From: Armillaria gallica
Taxonomy: Eukaryota > Basidiomycota > Agaricomycetes > Agaricales > Physalacriaceae
Length of the DNA stretch: 64,000 bases
NCBI GenBank assembly: GCA_037576215.1
Contig: JBANDB010000005.1
Span: 3,348,001 to 3,412,000, forward strand
Reading direction: 5' to 3'
In this document: positions 37,960 through 50,283 of the stretch, one piece after another
Numbering within the stretch: the stretch's first letter is position 1
Layout of the letters: each line of letters starts with the position of its first letter
The notes under the pieces: generated by a model
Database searches by the model: none
The model's input: the letters and a program-made list of their open reading frames with translations, nothing else
What the model was told of the DNA's origin: nothing
Program-made: the position numbers and the translations under genes

Positions 37960-40900
37960 AGCAAGACAGTTTGTTGGTGGAGAGACATGAGGCAATTGAG
38001 TCAGAGAGCCATACATGGTCAAGCTGGGAGAGCATCCTTAGCTTGACTACTCTTGGTACGTCCACTTTTCTCATCTCTCTGAACTCTTGCTGACATCTAG
38101 TCATACAGTAGCCAATTTCTGGGTGCAGAGAGTCCTCCAAGAGCCTGTTCTTATTCCTCTTCTTCTTTCTCCTCAGGACTCTTCTGCAGGTCTAATATAT
38201 GCAATCCTCAATGTGCTAGACTATAAGGTGCATACGCTATGACCTTTGTTGATCATCGCAAACTAAGCAATCTATCAGTTTCATGTCTGAATTCCGCTAT
38301 CCTTGCACCGATCTACCGAGTTGCCACCTATCCAGCTCCCACCACCATTTCCTTCACAATGCCAGTGGCTTTTCTCAATAATCTCTGTGCCTGCCTACTG
38401 ATCCAAAACTGGATCATTGACGCATTTCTGCAGAACACCTCTAATGCTAGACAACATCAAACACTGGGATCCCACCTCCTTACAGCGACCCTTCGGTTTA
38501 CATACAACACACCACCTTCTGCGACAACAGAAATGTCCACCATCCCTTTTTGCCCATACCACCATCATCAGTTGACACGCTTCCCTTCTCATTCGCTTAC
38601 ATTCCTTGACTGAAGACCCGTACATGCACAAAATCCCCTCCCCTCGTCCTAGTTTTGTTCGATTTCTTGATGCAGAAATTCCTCCGTTTGCACCCACTGT
38701 TCCTCAACTTCAGTGACGCTCAGATGACGTGTCAACACGGTGGTTTGGGGTGGAAGAGATGGCCTTGAGAGTGCTGAGAGTAATCGGTGTCGTCAGGGTC
38801 GCGGTCATGGTTACATTCAGCTCCAAGATGGCCATCTCAAGATCCTGCATCAGCTGTTCTCTCCACCATAGCTTGGACTGGTATATTCTGCCTGAACATC
38901 AGGCTTTACCCCAAGCTGGCAGCTACATGGTTCCTGCAACGCTGAGAACATCAACAGCTACTGAGCGGAACCACAACATGTTATTACCCTTTACCGCTAA
39001 GTGAGTCGTCCAAATCCTTGCCTTTATCTTTCTTTATCTGATGCATCTCTTCCCCAGATTTCCTCTTCGCTTCTATCAGCATCCTCGTATTTCAGCTGGT
39101 CGAAGAGCGCAGCGAAGAGTTGGTTTCATTGCTGTGGCTGTTGCTTATGCGACCGGTTGTCTCAAATGTGCAGAATCGACTATTGAGAGTTGGGGCACAA
39201 TGTATACATCCATGCACGTACATGAAGGCTTTTTTGGGGTCTTACCGGTTCTATACAGCGGCATACTGCAGATGCGAGTCAAGATCAACATTACATTCTG
39301 TACAGTTAGAGCCAGCCCAATACATCGGAATTAAAATCGCATACGTGGAAATAAGTGTAAATGAAGAGAATAAATAACACAGAAAAGACGTTGTCACGCC
39401 TGCAGCGTGTCTAAGGGTGTAATTTTGCAAAACGTCATAACTTACACTTTAGCAATGCAGAGGCATCGCGAGCGGGCTGACAGTGCAAGTGGCATGTGAA
39501 GAAGCAAGGTCACCGAGGTAGAGAGCTCTATAACAGAAAAAGAAGCAATGGGATTAAAATATAAGGACTTCGTCGTGGCACTGTACCTTACAGGCATGCA
39601 TGGCAACAAGGCCGAAGGGCGTGCTAGATTGCCAAACCACCCGTTTGCAATAGAGGACTCAGCTGGAGTGGGATGCACTTGTACGTGGGCCGAGGCTAAT
39701 TTAGATAACGACGCGTCTGTAATCTATGACACATGGTCCCTGGAGATCCGGAAAAACGATATCACGCGCGGGGTAATCAAGAGAACCCCGGGCATGGCCT
39801 AGAAACAGGCTTTGGCTGATGGAAGTAGCGAGCGGACTGGAAAGCCGAGGCATTTCTTGGTTACCGAGTCTGGAACATGATGCTGCCACCTGCGGAGCAG
39901 ACCCGAAAGCCGAATACGAAGGGTGATCGGTGATTGAGGATTAGGCAGCTATTGAGTGCACGCTCATGAGCTACTCTGCTGCTAGGGCAAGCGACGTAGA
40001 CACCGCTTAGCTCTTTGAGGATACTAAAAAGAGGAACAAGTGGCGCGCTGCCTAGAGCGTGGGGCCAACTCAGATGAGGGATACCTGGCTGAAAAAGAAG
40101 TAAATTACGAAAAATCCGTTTGTAACAATCAATCTTCCGTAGTATAAGTAGAGTAGATTTTCACGTATTAAAGACAAGATACCTACCCCCCACATACAGT
40201 AATAAAGTTTCAGTTTGGATCTGGACTTGTTGCAATGCGTAAGAGTTAGTAGCTTTGAGCATCAGCTAGAATGCAAGTTTAGCGAGCTCACAGAGAAATA
40301 GAACAAGAGAAACATTTTGGATAAAAACTTTGGTTTACTTGAGATAAGAAGGAGATTCGGGGCAGTGACGCTGCGCCCATCTTGAGAGTTTGCTGAGATA
40401 AATCTGAGAGAAAAGCTCTGTTCCTTTTTCTGGTTCAGTGTAAAAAGAGAATTTGTGTTGTGTCGGCCTCTGTGTAGGTCTAGAAGTAGTTGCAAGGGAA
40501 TCAGCCAGCTTGAGCTGTTCTAGCAGTTACACGAAGTGTGACAGGTGTGTGCAGTTGGACCTCGCGGCACTGTTGTTAGGGCAAGTGCACTGTGTGTGAA
40601 GACTTGTGGGGACGGTTCAGAAAGTAATTAAGACTTGAGTGGGAGTGCCGAGGGCCTCCATCGTGACGAGTTTGGAAGTCAGGTTTAGCCACTAAGAGAA
40701 GGGCGGTGTCGTGTGCAGATTAGATCTAGCGGTGAGTCGTACTTAGCGAGCTCACTGACCGAACTTGGTCAACTTGCGGATCTGCGCATCCATGTGTTCC
40801 GGCTATTGAAATATATTTTGCTTTGAGGGCTGCATGGTTCACCGTGCTCTCTTGTAAAAAGCTCTGAAGAGCTAGAGAATTTGAGACTAGCTTGAAAATA

Positions 40901-42000
40901 TTACGTTGTTGCACGTATCGTTCTAGCGAGCTCACTGAGAGAAATTGGGATACTGTCAGCGCACAAGTGGAATTAAAATCCTTGCTCCCCTCCGCACTTA
41001 AGGAGATTGTGTGTGTGTGTGTTTAGTGGGGTTGAGTTGAGTTTGGTGTGTGTTCACGCTAGGCCGTGCTCAGTTTCACAGGTGCCTGTCACCAGCCTCG
41101 TCAACGTGCAGTATGAACAGTAAGCACACATAATAATGAGTAAAGTAGTTGGACAGTCGACAGCATCACGTATGTATGGGGAGAGCAACGGAACCATAGG
41201 AGCCTCGTAGCCATACTCATAGGTCACACTAGAGTCGGTTTGCATATATTGATGGCCTAAATGTATTGTCGACAGGTATTCCAATAGCGTGAAGGCAGGC
41301 AAAGGACAAACGACTGGGAAATGAGCTAGACAGGGCATCACGGACTTGCCGTCTCAATCACTAATATTCCTAGTTTCATCACCCAGTGTTTTGTGGAGAT
41401 TCCTTGGTTAGCTCTGCATCCAAGGGTAGCGGATCCTCAATTTGAAAGGCACTTCAGTGGGAAGAGGGGATGGGCTGGGGAGACACAGTGCAGGCAGAGG
41501 ACCGGCCAGTGGGAAGACGCCTAGCTTTGCTTTGTCCGGACTCCAGATCTTGATAAGTACTTTTGGTGTGTTGGAAGCTGCAATAAGATTTATCACCTGG
41601 AAAAAGCCGAAGGTTGATGCGGACATAGTGAAACGTTTGCCAGTGAGACATCATAGAAGAGAGAGAATGCCCCAGGGCAGTTTACATATAGCAGTTCTGC
41701 GGGGTGAATCGGTACATTCTGAATGTCATTTTTGGTGAGGGAACTCATGGTGACATGTGGGCGGGACATCTGTATTCCCATGCTAATCTGCTATATACAC
41801 GCAGTACCGACAAGGACGTTCTTGTGCTGGGGGTCACCTGGTGAACACTTCGCCTGCCAGAATTGGCTGGACTGAAAGCTGGGATAGACATGAGCTTCGG
41901 TGGCTTTGTGCTGGAAAGAGTTCAGAATCCTCTTGTGAAAAGACGCAGAGGTGATGTAGAGAGACTGGAATGGTGGTGGTCAAAGCTTGAAGCGCTTGTT
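37960..42000. repeat. Diverged direct duplication D, copy 1
   Basis: Blocks here recur in the same order and orientation at 44950-47010. Examples are the AGCATCCTTAGCTTG-like block, DxYILPEHQA-coding sequence near 38880, GTGAGTCGTCCAAATCCTTG at 39001, and minus-strand SLTKNDIQN sequence near 41730. Copy 1 has an extra 1.7 kb (39392-41103). Conserved frames on both strands suggest two convergent, unrecognised genes. Frames at 37633-37853 and 38239-38613 lie in or near it. Confidence 0.55.
39392..41103 (+). repeat. Putative 1.7-kb LTR-like insertion F
   Basis: This segment is absent at the corresponding place in duplication copy 2 (near 46330). It begins TGTCACGCC, ends CGTCA, and is flanked by ACGT on both sides (39388-39391 and 41104-41107). 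The sequence TAGCGAGCTCAC occurs three times inside (about 40280, 40744 and 40924). TG...CA ends and size suit a solo LTR, but the ends were set from one comparison only. Confidence 0.4.
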
Positions 42001-42382
42001 GTATGGAGAGAGGATGGAGTATCCCTTTCTCGCTGTCCATATCATCGTACGCCAAGTCGCTGCTTTCCTGGGAATGTTGGACCACGCCGGCACATTGGGG
42101 GGAACGTCGCAACCAGTAGGGAACTTTTCGGCAGTGAAGAACATGGCAGCTGTCGGTGAACTGTAGTAGATGCAAGTTATGTCAATAAAAGAGTTCAGAG
42201 ATATGAGAATGGCTGATGTACTCAAGCACGATCCCCTCTCTCTGCTTGCAAAATGCCACATTCTGTTCCTTGCTTCTTCTGAGGCCATCCCCTGCACATT
42301 GACGCATCACTGAGCATCATTCAGGTTGAGGAGCGGCCACCATTGGGTCAAGGAATTGCCATGACAACAAATCAAATGAGGC

Positions 42383-43501
42383 TTGAGCTTGAACAAAGAG
42401 TTTTTGTTTGTGTGTGCATCTAGACGAGGAACGCTGCGAGGCTTTATGTGCATGCATGCTCGGAGTTGGATGGAGAGGGTGATCCGAACTCCGATCAAGC
42501 TTCCCTTCCATCTCCCACCGTCATCAAGGACTACATCACCAACACCCTCGCCTGTCCAACTGAACGCATGCACAAGGTTCAATGCAATGGAGAGGCATAG
42601 GACTGGCTGCGGTAGGATGAGAAGGGACATATCCATGGTTGTCATTCAAACGTTCACTGCTTGCCATCCTCTTTTCACGTGTCCTGTCCTTTGTGCCCAA
42701 GCCAATCCGCCGTCTCTTGGCCTCCGTACCAGCTGTTGGTCGTCTTCACATCAACACCTCCTTCCGATGGACCGTATGGACGTTTATAGCTTCCAGAGTT
42801 TTATGCTGATGACTGATTGGTCCACATATGACAAGAATACGAAAGCAAAAGACGCGGCAGCATGCATAGAGAATGTAGCTTTTTTCCCAATGGACTACGA
42901 CTGCGAACATGACCCTCATGCCAATCACCAGAGGTCACTGAAGGAAGGGAGCAGTGAATACCAGGGTCGCATCACCAGCATCCAGTGTATTACGGATGGC
43001 TCCAGGGTATGTCTTGCCATTGTCATCTCAAACATGAATTTGTATGGACGCGAGTGTCATCTGCAGTTTCTTTGTCTGGAAGAGGAGGAACCCTTCGGCA
43101 ACAAACAACTCTTGTTAGTCGGCAATGTTGGTGGAGTCCTCAGTGCCCTTCCGTCGAGCCCTTCCTTCTCCGCTTCCCTCCCGGGTCTTCGGTTCGCCTC
43201 TGCCTACAACCCCGATGCTCAATATCCTGACCACCCAAGAAAAAGAAATTCAATCTACATGGCGGTTGCTGGAATGTACAGCTTACTCTCAAGAGCAGGA
43301 ATATCGACACCTCAGAAAATTCACCACTCTGCTTTCCCACTTCATCTGCTTCGTATGGCGCATGCAAGCAAGGCATATGATCACTTCATCCCCTCACTTC
43401 TGTATGCATGTCAGAGGTCTGGAATTAGAGCTGGCAACACCATTCCTTGTTTTGCTCATCTTCCACTGAGTCTACATGCACGAAGACACCGTTACGATTA
43501 G
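42383..43501 (+). other. 372-codon open frame, unrecognised
   Basis: This is the longest single frame outside the retroelements. It lies between the two D copies. No domain, signal peptide or membrane segment is evident, and two overlapping frames are also open in part. It may be a real exon set read through introns, or chance; I cannot assign a role. Confidence 0.2.
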
Positions 43502-44940
43502 TCCGAAGTTGGTCCCAGTACCTGAGATATGATGGTGGATTGCATCAGTCCTGACCCTTCCCAGGAAGCATCTGGTAGAGAGAAGGGGACATTTCCACTC
43601 TCGTCTGTGGTATTCATTGCGCCCTGATATGGCCTGGTTGTTGAGATCATTGTGGGGTTTGCTGAATGGTAGTCCTGATGCTGCAGGGAATGCCTGCAGG
43701 GTTTAGCGATCTAAAACAGCAACAGTCAACAATCACTGCGCTGTAGTTTGTCGAAATTCTATTTATCATCCAACTCATGTACGAAGACCTCCCGACCGAA
43801 AGCTATCATCGGTTGAATGTGATCATACCATCCTCCTGGCCAATGGCTCTGTGTTTTGCTCAGTCCTGCCCAGCAGCTCACATTGCAATGCAACGCAGGA
43901 CAATCGTCTGAGCCTACTCTGGACCGAACAAAAGGTCCACAGTCACAGAGCCAATTCTGTCACCATCACCCAAGAATGTGATTCCTTCTGACTAGCACCT
44001 GACGGTCCTGCTTTTCATGCCCCAACTGTGGCAACGCTTCAACTTGGATGACTGTCGGAGTCTGGGTCACACAGATGATGCCCACCAAGGGGGCTGAATT
44101 AGGGAATGAGAGTGGGAGAGACAGGATTCCACATCGTGCTATGACTCTAGTATGTTCATGATCCTCGTTCTGTTGACTTTGTACTGATATCACTTTTTTC
44201 TGCAGCTCATAATGGATAACATTAAGATGCACGCATGTGTATTGCTATCCCTTTCATATATCGTAGGTGGTGAGCCCCCACCAGCACCACAAAGACGTCA
44301 AAGCCACCCCTTGGCTCCCTACCCCTTGGCTCCCTCATTCCCCTAGTAACATCCACAGCCGACCGCTGCCGAGAACTTTCCTCTGATGCAAAACTGCCCA
44401 GCTAAGTCAGCGATGACTGAAATGTCCAGAACATCAACCAGTGTGGAATCAACGCGACAAGAAATGCAACCATGGCTTATGGCGCGGCTTCACGTAAGTT
44501 GGTCTGTTACCTCCTGATTGCTTACTGACCTTTCGCTAGATAGGTCCCTTGAGTCTTGACCTCATGATAATCTTGACTACCTTGGTGTTTTTGGTAGGAA
44601 AGGACAATCAGCTCTGAAGGTCCAATTGGGACTGGGACCAACACTACTTTTTCGTCTTCCACCACTGTTAACGATAGGTATCAACTCGGACATGCCCATA
44701 CAAAGCCTCGATTGACCAACAACATTTCTCACCTGCTTGTCTTTGCTCGACTGAAGATATGCAACACAAACTCTTCGTTTGCCAAGGCTTTCTTGATGTG
44801 GATTTTGCACTCCCAACTCTCAACTTCAGCCTTGGTTCGCATAGACGACGCATCAATGTATCTACATCAGTTTTGGGCAGACGTTGGTCAGAAGGAAGCG
44901 AGGCACAGTTTGGCATCTTGTGGGTGGGGGAGGGATGGCA
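43502..44940. other. No supportable gene between D copies
   Basis: Short frames only on both strands. Nothing recognised. Confidence 0.4.
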
Positions 44941-44949
44941 GGGACCTTG

Positions 44950-47010
44950 TGAGATGGGGAGGGCCATGTGCGGTTCAGCTGGGAGAACATCCTTAGCTGT
45001 GCTACTCATTGTATGTCCACTATTCTCTTCGCTGAATTCTCATTGACATCTAGTTGTACAGTTCATAATGCTCATCTGGTACCTGGGGTAGCCATCGAGA
45101 AATCGGACGTTGCTGTCACATTCTAACACCTCGAAGGAGAAGCCGTTGACTGGCAACGTCTTTCGACATGTCGATGCACTTGGTGTGGACCTGTATCGTC
45201 ACTCCCACAACAAGAGATAGCTTTACACTGACAATTGTCGTCTCTTCATAGTCCCTCGCTTCCTCCATTCCCTGTATCTACGTGCCAAGACTTCTGAACT
45301 TTGAAGATGAGCTCACCATCAAATAATCAATGATGCATTTCCACAGAACACCTCTAGCACTCAATAGAAATCAATTGCTGTGATCGACCCATCTCCTCAC
45401 GGCGACCCAACATACAGTCCCCCTCTCTCTCTGACAACTACCATCACTTGGTGGGCTACCTCTCTTATTCGCTTACATTCCTCATACTTGCCTGAGAAAG
45501 GCATTCCTCAATGTACAAGTACAGAAACCCCTAGTTTGGTTCAATTTCTTGATGTGAAATTTGAGTCGATTTGCACCCATGGCTCTGATGACGCGTCAAC
45601 ACCATGGTTTTGGGTGGAGGTAGATGCAGAGATGGCCTGGGAAGAAGCGAGGCAGAATTTTGCAGACAGAGAGATATGGGGAACGCGTGCCACCCTGTGT
45701 GAGAGGTCGGTTGGTGAAGACTGGGAGGAATGATCACGCTGAGCATAGTCGGTGTCCTAAGGATTGCAGCCATCGTTATGGTCAGCTCATCTTCGAGAAA
45801 TACCTCACGTATGCCATTCTTTCCGCCACACCTTGGACCAGTATATTCTTCCCGAACATCAAGCTGGCAGCTACGCGATGTCGTCGATGGTTTCTACAGC
45901 TAACAGCTACAGAGTGGCACGTCGTTACCCTTCACCGCTACGTGAGTCGTCCAAATCCTTGCCTTTATCTTTGGTTTTGTGACATTTCTCTCAGATTCCC
46001 TCTTTGCTTCTATCTGCCTCTTTGTATTTCAGCTAGTCGAAGAGCGCTTAGTATCATCGCCATTACTGTTTCATGCGCGTTTGGTAGTCTCAGGCATGTG
46101 GGATCAACTGTTGAGCATCAGCAGGTGTCGGAAATGGTGTATACGTCTGTGCATGGGAGTAACGAGAAGCAACCATAGACGCGTTTTTTGGGCAGTTCAA
46201 TGCAGCACCATACCGCACATACCGAGTCAGGATCAACATTACATTCTGTTAGTTGGAGCTAACTTAATACATCCGGATCAAAATGACATATGTAGAAATG
46301 AGTGTAAACGAAGAGAATGAGTAACACAGAAGAGAGAGCGGTAAGCACACAGAATAAATATAACGAGATAGCAAACTAGTAGTACAATTTGGTCGACCAC
46401 GATACACATGGGGAAAGAAACAGTGCCATAGGAGCTTCATAGCCATTGCTGCTGGAGTCAGTGTGTGCATAGTGACGGCCTCGTTGAGAAGTGCCCCAAT
46501 AGTGCGAAGGGAGACAAAAGACTGACAGCTGGAAAACGAGCCGGACCGCGCTGGTGCATGACCCTCACCACCAGCCTGTCCACCTAGAAAACTTTCTTCA
46601 TTCGAAGACACGATTACAGAAGTTCCCTTCTCTGGCCAACATTTTTCAGAGATTCCTATATTCAACGGTAGCAGCTCCTCAATTTGAACAGTGCTTGGAC
46701 GACGGTTTTGGAAAGAGGGGAAGAGCTGTGAGTAAGGGAGACACAGTGCAGGCGGACAAGCGGCCAGTTTACGTGTAGAACTCCTGCGGGTGACTCGGAA
46801 TCAGCCAATTCTGAATGTCACTTTTAGTGAGAGAAATCACAGTGACATATGAGCAGACTAGGCAGCTTTTCAGGACGTTCGCAGTTCCTTGTCAGTCCGC
46901 TATATACACGCGGTATCGACTTGCATATCCTCGCGTGTGTCCGTTATAGAATTCCCAGCCCTGGGCTTGCAAAGTTGGCTGCACTGAAAGCTTAGAATGG
47001 TCATAAGCTT
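44950..47010. repeat. Diverged direct duplication D, copy 2
   Basis: This is collinear with 37960-42000 but without the 1.7-kb insertion F. The plus strand carries a 184-codon frame (45624-46178) and an overlapping frame with DQYILPEHQAGSY. The minus strand carries a 133-codon frame (46264-46665) and SLTKSDIQN sequence. Frames differ between copies, so at least one copy is decayed. Confidence 0.55.
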
Positions 47011-47440
47011 GGTGCTGCAGAACACGTTGAAGAGACTCTGTGCACACAGGCTAGAAATGCAACAGTGTCGAAGACACTGATCACACCCACACCCAACACT
47101 ACACACACAAACCCTCAAGTTCTTTGGGGGATATTATGCGATAGAAGCAGATTGAAGCAAAACAACTAAACTCTCAGAATATACAATACACACGTATAGC
47201 AATAGCACGCGTCACATATCTAGATCTCTCTAAGTCCAAAGGCTTTTATAACAAGAGGGGCAACCAATGTCACCGGGCCTCAAGGCAAGGTGTACTACAA
47301 TACACGATACATCGCCACACACCCACAAAACCCTCAATAAGTCGCGCACGTCACACACAGGTAACCACAACAACCTAAACACACTCTAAACACGACTCAA
47401 AGCTTGCGCTCTAAGCAGAAACCCTTTACAAAACGTCCAC
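47011..47440. other. No supportable gene
   Basis: This A/C-rich stretch runs into the repeat array at 47443. No frame or motif was recognised. Confidence 0.4.
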
Positions 47441-47442
47441 TC

Positions 47443-47850
47443 AAGCCACAGGATTTGAACCTATGCACTCAAGCTTCCAAAACCAATCGTAGACCCACAG
47501 GGTTTGAACCTATGCTGATCCAGAGACACAATAACCAACTAAACCCCATCTGACAAGCCAAAGGGTTTGAACCTGTGCTGCTTGCAGAAATGAGAACCCT
47601 CAAGCATGCACTAATCAGACCACAGGGTTTGAACCTGTGCCGCCTGTAGTGCCACGCGTTAAAGAAGGCCTCTGTACGAACACTAACCAGGCCAAAGGGT
47701 TTGAACCTCTGCTGCCTGTAGTATCTCGCACCCAAGAAACGCTGTCCGACAAGCCAAAGGGTTTGAACCTTTGCCAATTGCGGAATGGTATGCCCAACTA
47801 AGCGCGTGCTAACCAGACCACAGGGTTTGAACCTGTGCCGCCTGTAGCAC
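47443..47850 (-). repeat. Seven-unit array with tRNA T-arm-like core
   Basis: Units recur every 49-72 bp, with cores starting near 47451, 47500, 47563, 47625, 47697, 47759 and 47823. On the minus strand each core reads like CACAGGTTCAAACCCTGTG, a 5-7 bp stem closing the seven-base loop TTCAAAC (TTCAAAT in one unit). This matches the T-loop and RNA polymerase III B-box pattern. The stem changes on both sides in some units (ACAGG/CCTGT against AAAGG/CCTTT). No complete tRNA cloverleaf or matching acceptor stem was found. The protein frame over the array is not kept in phase. Confidence 0.65.
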
Positions 47851-48962
47851 TGCGCGTCACAAGAAACCCTCAAAACTCAAGAGCGTGTCCACAATGACAC
47901 AATATCTCTTATTCTCAGGGTAGAGCGCAGTCAACCAATCACTCAAACCATACACAAGTCCCCGCTAGGCAAGTCCCCCGCAAAGCTTTCTATGCCTCGC
48001 GCGCAACTCAATTCACTCGGTATGATATCAATTCTAGGTTTATTCTCTCGCTCGAAGTTACAAACTAATCCTGCTGCTAGGGCATCAAGCTGGAGGCTTG
48101 CGCACGACTACAACAGGGGTCCGAAACTTGTACACTACAAGTACACTGCGCTATTTATCTATTTTACGTCCTACAAATTTGTACCACCAAATATAGTATT
48201 ATTTAAGCTGCGGGGTACTTTCGCCTGCATCCCATGCATGTTGCAATTATCACGCCATAGCTTGGCGCTGACTCAGGAGTCTGGCCCAGGGCCAGGTCCT
48301 GTCTCTGAGTGTCACGGCATCGGTTACCAAGGCTATGACATGCGGGTTGACATCAGTTGCCATATCCCTGGAGTTATAGCCTACCCCGCAACTCTTATTT
48401 TGCTTCCTAGTATTCTCACAGGGAATTCCATTGTAGTGAGGGCAATGTGCTTCTTGTCTAGGCCTCGCGCATTTTGGCCGAAGCCTGGAACTTTGGATTT
48501 ACTTGAGTTCTGACATCACAAGGTCTAGAACTCTAAGCTCCGGGCCTGCCATGCCTTGCGCGTCATAGATCACTGCTACGCGAAGTCTTAATTACCCCGC
48601 AAGCGTGTCCTGCACTATTCTTAGCACGCGTATGCTTTGCCTTGTCAGAGCACTCAGTGTCAAGCACTGGGACTTCATACCTAGTATGGCCTTTCTAGTA
48701 CCATTCTCAGGTTAAGCCATGTGCTCCACCCAGCTTTACTCTGGTAATATCATTACTGGTGTTATAAACACTGCGCTCTGTTGCTTTCATCATTGCCTTA
48801 GTATCTGGGCATTATTGCCTGTACTCATTTGTACAATTCGCAAATTTACACGTGTGAATGCTTTTCAAGCGTGTCAACATGAACACAATGTATCTGCCAC
48901 TCGGTCAGCCCTGCGCCTCTGGCAGCGACTGCAGGGTCCACATCATGGTCATCTGTGGAGAA
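47851..48962. other. No recognised gene; one 173-codon frame
   Basis: A frame at 47992-48513 has ordinary composition, with a hydrophobic patch (YTALFIYFTSYKF), but no motif I know. It is left uncalled. Confidence 0.3.
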
Positions 48963-49688
48963 TCACAAATGGAAGGCAGCCATACCAGGCCAAGGTGTAT
49001 CATTGCTATCTTTGTTGATTTTGGGATCCAACATGGCACAAATGAAATGAGTCAGTTCATTGTTAGAAGCTGTGCCTGTGTACGTTGTTTCATAACCAGG
49101 ACTCGTGCTAGTGATGGCAGTAGCAGGAATGTCCATTGACAATGTCAAGTCAATGAGCGTATCCACATGTCCGAAACCCCCTATATGGTATGCATAGAGT
49201 TTCCAACTGGCAAATCCTAGAACGACAAGGATGAAGGTGATTCATGGTGTCATAAAGCCTACTGACATGGCCGACACCAAGGATGATTGGAAAAACGATA
49301 GAAGGGACCACACCATTGATTGCATCATGGAAGCCAAGAGCGAGCAAAAGTGGAAAGTGATGGATGAGATGAGTACCACAATCATGATTTGGGACAGAAC
49401 CCGCTCAAAGTCAAGCTCCTTCCCCACCCATTCAAATGGTCTGGCAACACCCTTAATGACACCCTCCATTAAGTGCAGAGTGACCAGATGAGTCAGATGT
49501 GAAATGACCATTGGGGCAATCATCAACAGAGCCATCCTCCTTTTACCCCCAACACGTGGAGCCCAATTATACAGACTGGTGCGTACACTCCAGAAGGTAT
49601 AGATGGAAACACCAATGGTCCCACATAACAAGAGTACAACATACCATCTCTCTACCTCTGTGCCAGCCAGAATTTGTGAAGCAGACAT
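48963..49688 (-). pseudogene. Multi-pass membrane protein, one in-frame TGA
   Basis: From ATG 49688 a single frame runs to 48963, interrupted only by a TGA at 49242-49244 (MTP-stop-ITFILVV). It encodes about 242 codons in total. Five hydrophobic segments are visible: WYVVLLLCGTIGVSIYTFW, MALLMIAPMVISHLTHLV, IMIVVLISSITFHF, SLLSFFQSSLVSAMSVGFM, and, after the stop, ITFILVVLGFASW. A polar Ser/Thr-rich tail follows. I do not recognise the family. It is divergent from the WD40 gene, 124 bp away. The TGA could be a mutated Arg codon, a sequencing error, or part of a short intron. Confidence 0.6.
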
Positions 49689-49812
49689 GATGGGACATTC
49701 AAAGGTCAGTATCGAAATTTATTCAATCCTGAACATGAGGCAGACATGAGGCATTTGCGGGTATATAGGCATCTGATGCTATGTAAATCTGTCAGCACCT
49801 TGAAGGTTCCCC
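49689..49812. promoter_or_regulatory. Divergent promoter region
   Basis: This 124-bp gap separates the two start codons. A TATATA sequence at 49762-49767 lies about 46 bp ahead of the WD40 ATG. No comparable box was seen for the membrane protein side. Confidence 0.45.
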
Positions 49813-50270
49813 ATGCCTAATTATCGACTTCTGAAGCAGTTCAAAGGTCTTCACCTGGACTCAATCAATGCCATAGCCTTTTTGCCAGACGGTAGCATGA
49901 TGGCCAGTGCCGACGACCAAGGAAAAATCATTGTGACATTAACTGTAAACGGTCGCAACGTTAACACCTTTTCAATCATGGGCACCTTGGCCACTGTACT
50001 TTGCTGGTACTCAAATGATTCTGCTCTACTTTTTGCTGGTTTGCGCTCTGGTAAACTGTATGCTTGTGTCGTGTCTCCAGGGGCATATGTGCGTGTTTTC
50101 ATTCATAACATATTGATATTCTATAACTTTCAAAATGCAGGCTCCAAGAGAACCCACCTGGATTTGTGACCTTGCAGGCCCAATCAGAGTATGTTTGGCT
50201 GATTCGATGTCTAAGCGAATGGTTATTGGCCATGGAAATTCAGTCAGTGTTTTGAGGCAGATTGCACTCT
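49813..50270 (+). CDS. WD40-repeat protein, exons 1-2 (5' part)
   Basis: WD40 repeats form beta-propeller scaffolds for protein binding. Exon 1 (49813-50088, 92 codons) contains a typical repeat: LDSINAIAFLPDGSMMASAD. A 52-nt intron follows (GTGCGT at 50089, TGCAG at 50140), then exon 2 (50141-50270) with EPTWICDLAGPIRVCLADSM and GHGNSVSVLRQ. The next predicted donor, GTATGA, is at 50271, and 13 bases later the LTR of gypsy copy C begins. Phases of all joins agree with the downstream exons at 59720 onwards. The gene may still be functional if its 9.4-kb intron is spliced. Confidence 0.7.
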
Positions 50271-50283
50271 GTATGAAGCTCTA

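Noticed and set aside
47443..47850. CRISPR-like array
   Set aside because: Regular cores and variable spacers are superficially similar, but the genome is eukaryotic, spacing is uneven, cores vary, and no cas genes are present.
47469..47873. 134-codon minus-strand frame with repeats like RRHRFKPCGL
   Set aside because: The repeat changes frame between units and the stem bases covary, so the DNA/RNA pattern is kept rather than the protein. It is treated as a repeat array.
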